Below are positions 18,932 to 19,894 of a stretch of DNA of 19,894 nucleotides, piece after piece. The DNA is from Spirogloea muscicola (Eukaryota > Streptophyta > Zygnematophyceae > Spirogloeales > Spirogloeaceae), in assembly GCA_009602725.1 (NCBI GenBank), contig WELB01000251.1, forward strand, positions 54,502 to 74,395, read 5' to 3'. A program made the translations under genes and the position numbers. Every line of letters starts with the position of its first letter. Position 1 is the stretch's first letter. The notes under the pieces were generated by a model. That model did not search any database and was not told the DNA's origin. It worked only from the letters and a program-made list of their open reading frames with translations.

Positions 18932-19894
18932 GCTAGCCCACAATTTAAGGATTTAAGGGAAGAAAGCTCTTTCCCACTGGAGCGCGAGCTCCACATCCTC
19001 GGCCTCCACATCCGGCCTGAGAAGTGTTCAGCCTGGTCTCCAGCCGGCATCCCTCCCTCCATCAAGCTGCCGGCTGGGTGCCAGACCCCACCGCTCGGCA
19101 TGGTGGTGCTTGGAGTCCCGTTGGGGGCTGCTGCGCATGTGGAGCAAGTTGTGGAGTCCACCCTTGAGAACCATCTCCAGACCCTCCCGGCCCTCCCCTC
19201 CTTACAGGATGCGCAGCTTGCGGTGGCCATCCTCACCCGGTGTGTGGCCCAGCGTCCCACTTACCTGTTGCGGACTGTACCCCCCACCACGGCACTAAAC
19301 GCCATCTACTCTACCGTGGACTCCAGACTCCAACAGGCGGCCTGGTGGACCATCCCAATTTGTCCGCCACGCCGGCTGCCATCCTCCAGTGTACCCTTCC
19401 TACCAGCATAGGCGGCCTTGGGTGCCGTCCACTGGCTCGCCTGTCCCAAGCAGCTCACCTGGGTTGCTGGGCCCAAGTGGCCTCCACCATCTCCAGTCGC
19501 TTCATCCTGAGGGGCCAGGCTGTTTTAGCACCCGCTATAGCGGGTGTTGCAACAGGGACCAGGCCCTTCCAGCTTTCCCTAACCGCAGCACTGCATGACC
19601 TCTCGTGCTCCCTACCAACACTTGCCGAGGGTCATGCAGATTTTGCGGCATGGGCACGCTGTTCCGATAGGAAAGCGCAGGCTCACTACACACACGCTGC
19701 GGACGTGCAGGCCGCCTCCGACTTGAAGGGACTGCTCAAGGACGATAGACGTGGCCTTACCCGGCTCCTTTCAATCGGCTCCCCGGGCGCGTCGGAGTGG
19801 CTAAACGCTCTGCCGATCTACGAGTCCCTTCGGCTTTCTGACAACCTTTTCCGCACGGCGCTCCACCACCACCTTGGCCTCCCCCCCCCTTGCT
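18932..19894 (+). mobile_element. LINE-like retroelement remnant, C-terminal part of the reverse transcriptase ORF
   Basis: A reading frame open from 18932 (after TAA at 18929-18931) encodes LGLHIRPEKCSAWSP, then MVVLGVPLGAAAH and PTYLLRTVPP. These match the segment just after the catalytic core of non-LTR reverse transcriptases. At about 19300-19345 coding shifts by one base. The new frame has no ATG but stays open to the window end (19336-19894), with IGGLGCRPLARLSQAAHLG, then ASEWLNALP and LRLSDNLFRTALHHHLGLP, as in the C-terminal region of such elements. The upstream catalytic domain with its YADD box is absent, so the copy is 5'-truncated. With the frameshift it cannot encode an active enzyme. 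The element continues beyond the window, and the exact clade is unknown. Confidence 0.8.
19529..19546. repeat. Perfect 18-base palindrome inside the retroelement
   Basis: CACCCGCTATAGCGGGTG reads the same on both strands with no spacer. It lies in the coding frame, spelling part of APAIAGV, and is GC-rich enough to form a stable cruciform or RNA stem. Confidence 0.85.

Noticed and set aside
1-19894. A bacterial operon, defence island, CRISPR array, tRNA or rRNA gene.
   Set aside because: All genes are spliced, spaced and eukaryotic in type; no direct-repeat array, cloverleaf or rRNA core was seen.

Overview
This window is nuclear DNA from a green plant lineage, most likely a green alga. All four well-supported genes are intron-rich: I count 38 introns, every one GT-AG, from 91 to 489 nt, and many use GTGAGC or GTAAGC donors and GCAG acceptors. 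The best family matches are plant-type proteins: a UBC15-18/UBE2W-class E2, a MIA/PDR2-type P5A ATPase and a plastid-targeted DUF4079 protein. Three of the four genes have a TGTAA box downstream of the stop, the usual green-algal polyadenylation signal. The species cannot be named from the sequence. A trebouxiophyte-like or early streptophyte alga is a guess.

Layout. Positions 64-1898 (+) hold a complete six-exon ubiquitin-conjugating enzyme. Positions 1899-3343 are non-coding as far as I can see. Positions 3394-5842 (+) hold a complete seven-exon NifS-type cysteine desulfurase, preceded by a (CGG)15 tract containing the window's only ambiguous base. Positions 5843-6634 are an unresolved convergent interval with coding-like frames on both strands. 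Positions 15372-6635 (-) hold a complete 24-exon P5A ATPase of 1255 residues. A short GC-rich divergent promoter region with three phased TGACA repeats separates it from a small (+) reading frame at 15513 that looks coding but is broken by a frameshift. Positions 15962-18018 (+) hold a complete five-exon DUF4079 membrane protein with a likely plastid transit peptide. After about 0.9 kb of non-coding DNA, the C-terminal part of a LINE-like reverse transcriptase (18932-19894) runs off the window end. It is 5'-truncated and frameshifted.

The genes do not form a pathway. They are independent housekeeping functions: N-terminal ubiquitination, sulfur or selenium transfer from cysteine or selenocysteine, ER transmembrane-helix removal, and a thylakoid membrane protein of unknown role. 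I see no operon, defence island, CRISPR array or RNA gene. The most useful leads are the one-histidine-per-helix pattern in the DUF4079 protein (possible di-heme b561-like fold), an Asp-to-Glu change at the PLP-binding site of the desulfurase, the phased TGACA motifs in the divergent promoter, the broken gene at 15513, and the ambiguous convergent interval at 5.8-6.6 kb.
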